From: Leptolyngbyaceae cyanobacterium M65_K2018_010
GTDB lineage: Bacteria > Cyanobacteriota > Cyanobacteriia > Phormidesmidales > Phormidesmidaceae
DNA length: 8,357 bases
Direction: 5' to 3'
NCBI GenBank assembly: GCA_015295885.1
Contig: DVEE01000472.1
Coordinates: 1 to 8,357, forward strand
In this document: positions 6,741 through 8,357 of the stretch, piece after piece
Position numbering within the stretch: position 1 is the first letter of the stretch
Layout of the letters: each line of letters starts with the position of its first letter
Position numbers and translations under genes: made by a program
Notes under the pieces: generated by a model
What the model saw: the letters and a program-made list of their open reading frames with translations, nothing else
Told to the model about the DNA's origin: nothing
Database searches by the model: none

Positions 6741-6770
6741 AAGATAAACACTGCCTACCGAATCTGCCAA
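6741..6770 (-). promoter_or_regulatory. Candidate sigma70-type promoter of the STAS gene
   Basis: On the minus strand TTGGCA (6770-6765; five of six -35 bases) is followed after 18 nt by TATCTT (6746-6741; four of six -10 bases). Transcription would begin near 6734, giving a leader of about 60 nt to the ATG at 6674. The spacing is acceptable and no better pair was seen. Confidence 0.35.
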
Positions 6771-6871
6771 CCCCTATCCGTGAAATTAGTCATATCTTGA
6801 TAAAGGTGGGGGCTAGAATCGGCCCTAGGCCCGTGAATTCACTGAAGATAGCCATAAAATCCCCCTAAGTT

Positions 6872-6887
6872 TGTGACCTAAATCACC
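6872..6887 (+). promoter_or_regulatory. CRP-type (SYCRP1-like) palindromic binding site candidate
   Basis: TGTGACCTAAATCACC matches the CRP-family consensus TGTGA-N6-TCACA at nine of the ten defined positions; only the last base differs. Cyanobacterial cAMP receptor proteins such as SYCRP1 of Synechocystis are known to bind this type of site. It lies about 105 nt before the ATG at 6993. If the weak CATCAT (6906-6911) is a -10, the site centre would be near -38 to -41, an activating position. If TAAAAT (6855-6860) is used, it would sit just downstream of the start and repress. Binding is inferred, not shown. Confidence 0.45.
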
Positions 6888-6916
6888 TAATCAGGAAATC
6901 CAGATCATCATTGGGG

Positions 6917-6932
6917 GGGTGATCCGTCACCC
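6917..6932 (+). other. UCCG-tetraloop hairpin in the leader of the 64-residue gene
   Basis: GGGTGA (6917-6922), loop TCCG, TCACCC (6927-6932): a 6-bp perfect stem closed by a UNCG-class tetraloop, extendable by two G-T pairs at the base thanks to the preceding run of G's. No T-run follows, so it is not a terminator. It may be a leader structure; alternatively GGTGA-N4-TCACC could be a DNA site related to the nearby CRP-like palindrome. Confidence 0.4.
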
Positions 6933-6956
6933 TTGCCTCCCCTGGGGTTGGCCATC

Positions 6957-6986
6957 ATGGTGGGTGAACCTCCTCGCTCCTGGTAA
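6957..6986 (+). CDS. Possible nine-codon upstream ORF (leader peptide)
   Basis: ATG at 6957 opens a frame reading MVGEPPRSW and stops with TAA at 6984-6986, six bases before the ATG of the 64-residue gene. GGGGTTGG lies shortly upstream (6944-6951) and could serve as a weak ribosome site, while the main gene has none of its own, so the main gene might be translated by reinitiation. A frame this short can arise by chance; low confidence. Confidence 0.2.
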   Translation: MVGEPPRSW

Positions 6987-6992
6987 TTACCT

Positions 6993-7187
6993 ATGGCACA
7001 GGCTTTCTCCATTCGGCATTGGGTTGAACAAGCGCTTCATCGCCAGTGTCTAACCCCGGATATCGAACAGGGCATCAATCTGGAGCTAGCCCGTCTAGGC
7101 TATTTACCGATTGGTGACGAAGAGGCCCTAGAGCTACTCATGAGTGAGATGGACGCCGGCCGCATTCGCTTAGTTCCCAAGGGTTAA
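6993..7187 (+). CDS. Small protein of unknown function (64 residues), probably conserved in cyanobacteria
   Basis: I recall similar small proteins in cyanobacteria but no assigned function. The 64 residues are soluble-looking and mostly helical, with no membrane segment, signal peptide or cysteine pair (one Cys at 19). Recognisable stretches are FSIRHWVEQALH (5-16), IEQGINLELARLGYLP (24-39) and EEALELLMSEMDAGRIRLVP (43-62), the last strongly acidic. No good Shine-Dalgarno sequence precedes the ATG, which is common in cyanobacteria; a nine-codon upstream ORF ends 6 nt before it. The upstream region carries a CRP-like palindrome, so cAMP-linked control is possible. It is divergent from the STAS gene and convergent with the 146-residue gene. 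A hairpin begins 16 nt after the stop. Confidence 0.7.
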   Translation: MAQAFSIRHWVEQALHRQCLTPDIEQGINLELARLGYLPIGDEEALELLMSEMDAGRIRLVPKG

Positions 7188-7203
7188 GTGGGACGCAGCG
7201 GCG

Positions 7204-7224
7204 GCCAAGCAATTCCTGCTTGGC
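7204..7224 (+). other. Strong 8-bp hairpin after the 64-residue gene
   Basis: GCCAAGCA (7204-7211), loop ATTCC, TGCTTGGC (7217-7224): a perfect 8-bp stem starting 16 nt after the stop codon at 7187. The following bases are ACCCATGG, without a T-run, so it is not a classical intrinsic terminator but may still define or protect the 3' end of the small transcript. Confidence 0.45.
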
Positions 7225-7316
7225 ACCCATGGGGTAGGGCCAGTCTGCGCTGGGACTCCTGGACCTGCCCAGGCCCTTAGCAGCAGGGGCCGGCCAAGGG
7301 TATGGAGCTTTCCCCT

Positions 7317-7366
7317 GGGCCGCCGCCGACTGCTTTATAGAAACTTTATGAAGCTAACAGCGGCCC
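7317..7366. repeat. Inverted repeat between the two convergent small genes
   Basis: GGGCCGC (7317-7323) is complementary to GCGGCCC (7360-7366), enclosing 36 nt that include two CTTTAT copies 11 bp apart (7333-7338, 7344-7349). The right arm touches the stop codon of the minus-strand 146-residue gene, so it would form at that transcript's 3' end. No T-run follows on either strand. Confidence 0.35.
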
Positions 7367-7806
7367 TAGGCATCCTTGGGGTAGCTATAGTCTAGGGGCA
7401 GCCCGGCTTCGGTGGCTAGGGATGTTGTCTGGGCTTGCCAAAGCTGATTCACAAACCTGTGCAACCGAGGGCTGATGTCAGCGGCCAGCCCCTCCCATTC
7501 GCTGGGGCTGAGCCGGGGGGCGGTGGCCAATAGCTCCAGAAACTCGGTGTCTAGGGCCGGATAAAACTGTTCCAAGGGCCAGAGCAGATCGGGTACTTTC
7601 GGTCCCAAACCCAGAGTCGGTGGATGGGGGTGCCCCAGGGCCAGGGAACCCTCCAAAACCAGGGTCTGGGTTGGAGTCACCAACACTAACGGGCGAACCC
7701 AGCCCAGGCCGCGATCGACCAAAACCTGAATCACTTGGGCATAGAGTCGAGTTTGTTCACAGACCAGATAAACAATCTGTCCTGGGGAGAACTGAGGGTC
7801 TGTCAT
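7366..7806 (-). CDS. Protein of unknown function (146 residues), probably cyanobacterial
   Basis: No family is recognised with certainty. From the ATG at 7806 the product is 146 residues with no signal peptide or clear membrane segment. The first ~45 residues (FSPGQIVYLVCEQTRLYAQV, then GWVRPLVLV) alternate hydrophobic and polar residues as in a small beta-barrel. A proline/glycine-rich linker follows (about 59-72), then a helical C-terminal half with several Trp and Leu (LLWPLEQFYPALDTEFLELL; FVNQLWQAQ). The frame extends 12 codons further to an ATG at 7842, but I prefer 7806 because GGATGGA lies 5 nt upstream and the extra residues look non-coding. It is divergent from clpS across about 230 bp and convergent with the 64-residue gene. 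Confidence 0.7.
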   Translation of the reverse strand: MTDPQFSPGQIVYLVCEQTRLYAQVIQVLVDRGLGWVRPLVLVTPTQTLVLEGSLALGHPHPPTLGLGPKVPDLLWPLEQFYPALDTEFLELLATAPRLSPSEWEGLAADISPRLHRFVNQLWQAQTTSLATEAGLPLDYSYPKDA

Positions 7807-7937
7807 CGTAGTCCATCCGCTAAAGCACACCAGCCTATTCAACTAGGGGCATCCTGTACTTTAAGGATAACGAAGCTGGCCGGCTAAGCCGGATCAACCT
7901 GTAGCCTGAAGATACGAAATTCTTCATAACGTTTTAC

Positions 7938-7943
7938 TATGAT
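7938..7943 (+). promoter_or_regulatory. Candidate -10 element of the clpS promoter
   Basis: TATGAT matches five of six bases of the -10 consensus. There is no recognisable -35 at 16-18 nt upstream, so activation by a factor would be needed if it is real. A start near 7950 would give a leader of about 88 nt to the GTG at 8038 and would begin close to the leader hairpin. Confidence 0.25.
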
Positions 7944-7947
7944 GGGA

Positions 7948-7990
7948 ACCAGGTAAGGGCTCTTGCCGTGCCCTTCTTCTCCGGACTGGT
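7948..7990 (+). other. Nested stem-loop in the clpS leader
   Basis: An outer 5-bp stem ACCAG (7948-7952)/CTGGT (7986-7990) encloses an inner 6-bp stem AAGGGC (7955-7960)/GCCCTT (7970-7975) with a 9-nt loop. It lies about 48 nt before the GTG start. It may be a stabilising 5' structure; no known riboswitch class is recognised. Two smaller inverted repeats precede it: CCGGC-TAA-GCCGG (7880-7892) and TGAAGA/TCTTCA (7907-7926). Confidence 0.35.
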
Positions 7991-8025
7991 AATGAGAGTG
8001 TTATTCAATCATGGGTTCTGGGACA

Positions 8026-8030
8026 AGAGG
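8026..8030 (+). promoter_or_regulatory. Ribosome-binding site fixing the GTG start of clpS
   Basis: AGAGG lies 7 nt before the GTG at 8038, the normal distance. The ATG at 8011 in the same frame has no purine-rich sequence before it, so the GTG is the better start. Confidence 0.55.
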
Positions 8031-8037
8031 TGTAGCT

Positions 8038-8325
8038 GTGTCGGTTGAAACGATTGAGCGGAGCTCGACCTGCACAATTCGTAAGCCCGCCCCTCGATAC
8101 CGGGTTTTACTCCACAACGATGACTTTAATTCCATGGAATACGTGGTGGAGTCTCTGCTAAAAGTGGTTCCCAGTCTCACTATGCCCCAGGCGGTTGACA
8201 TTATGATGCAGGCTCACACCGCTGGCGTTGCCCTGGTGATTACCTGTGCTCTGGAGCATGCCGAGTTTTACAGCGAAGGGCTCTGCAGCCTAGGCTTAAC
8301 CAGTACTATTGAGCCCGATGAGTAG
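8038..8325 (+). CDS. clpS: ATP-dependent Clp protease adaptor ClpS
   Basis: Small cytoplasmic adaptor that recognises N-terminal degradation signals (bulky hydrophobic first residues) and hands those proteins to the Clp chaperone, ClpC in cyanobacteria, for degradation by ClpP. From the GTG at 8038 it has 95 residues, the usual size. The N-degron pocket is intact: Asn27, Asp28 and Asp29 in LLHNDDFN, gatekeeper Met33 and His60 in MQAHTAGVAL, corresponding to N34, D35, D36, M40 and H66 of the E. coli protein. The block VITCALEHAEFY and the end LTSTIEP are typical of the cyanobacterial/plastid ClpS. The first ~18 residues are the flexible tail. I chose GTG because of AGAGG 7 nt upstream and because the protein then begins SVETIE; the ATG at 8011 would add nine residues. 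It is divergent from the 146-residue gene. Confidence 0.95.
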   Translation: MSVETIERSSTCTIRKPAPRYRVLLHNDDFNSMEYVVESLLKVVPSLTMPQAVDIMMQAHTAGVALVITCALEHAEFYSEGLCSLGLTSTIEPDE

Positions 8326-8357
8326 TCTGATCGCTCTGGGCTGATTTTTCCTATGAT

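Larger units (their letters stand above)
6675..6992. other. Divergent regulatory region between the STAS gene and the 64-residue gene
   Basis: This 318-bp stretch has no gene apart from a possible nine-codon upstream ORF (6957-6986). It holds the candidate STAS promoter (6741-6770), a CRP-type palindrome (6872-6887), a UCCG-loop hairpin (6917-6932) and a TAAAAT (6855-6860) that could be a plus-strand -10. The right half, from about 6860 on, is the most structured and would be promoter plus leader of the 64-residue gene. Confidence 0.6.

Noticed and set aside
7901..7915. NtcA-like site GTA...TAC before clpS
   Set aside because: The spacing between GTA and TAC is nine bases, not the eight required by the NtcA consensus.
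8312..8349. Terminator after clpS (AGCCC/GGGCT followed by T5)
   Set aside because: The stem is only 5 bp with a 21-nt loop overlapping the clpS end, and one end of the context is cut by the window edge; too weak to annotate.

Overview
The window looks like part of a cyanobacterial chromosome. The evidence is three copies of the cyanobacterial palindrome GCGATCGC (HIP1; 1212-1219, 3849-3856, 5798-5805), a ClpS of the cyanobacterial/plastid type, a one-piece radical SAM + DUF2344 fusion protein, and several small proteins of a kind I associate with cyanobacteria. DNA is moderately GC-rich. I cannot name the genus; a Leptolyngbya-like filamentous form is possible but only a guess. No mobile element, CRISPR array, tRNA or rRNA was seen.

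Layout. Positions 2-2288 (+) hold the end of a high-affinity phosphate ABC transporter operon: the C-terminal half of PstC, then complete PstA and PstB, with short gaps (37 and 24 nt). The permeases form the membrane channel and PstB is the ATPase; the binding protein PstS and the operon promoter would lie left of the window. Facing it on the minus strand are a large radical SAM protein (3335-6013) and, 39 nt downstream, a cysteine-containing exported protein of unknown function (2405-3295), probably one transcript. Further right are a single-domain STAS anti-sigma-factor antagonist (6345-6674, -), a 64-residue protein of unknown function (6993-7187, +), a 146-residue protein of unknown function (7366-7806, -) and the N-degron adaptor ClpS (8038-8325, +).

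The regulatory interest is between the genes. The 318-bp divergent region between the STAS gene and the 64-residue gene has a CRP-type palindrome (TGTGA-N6-TCACC), a UCCG tetraloop hairpin and a nine-codon upstream ORF ending 6 nt before the small gene. The 331-bp gap before the radical SAM gene has a 10-bp inverted repeat with a competing local hairpin. The clpS leader carries a nested stem-loop. For the radical SAM and clpS genes, ribosome-binding sites favour internal GTG starts over the upstream ATGs.

The least understood genes are the radical SAM protein (a family with no proven reaction, as far as I know), the exported protein with a 9-G coding tract, and the two small unknown proteins. 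No complete new multi-gene system is evident; most genes here are core housekeeping or conserved-unknown.
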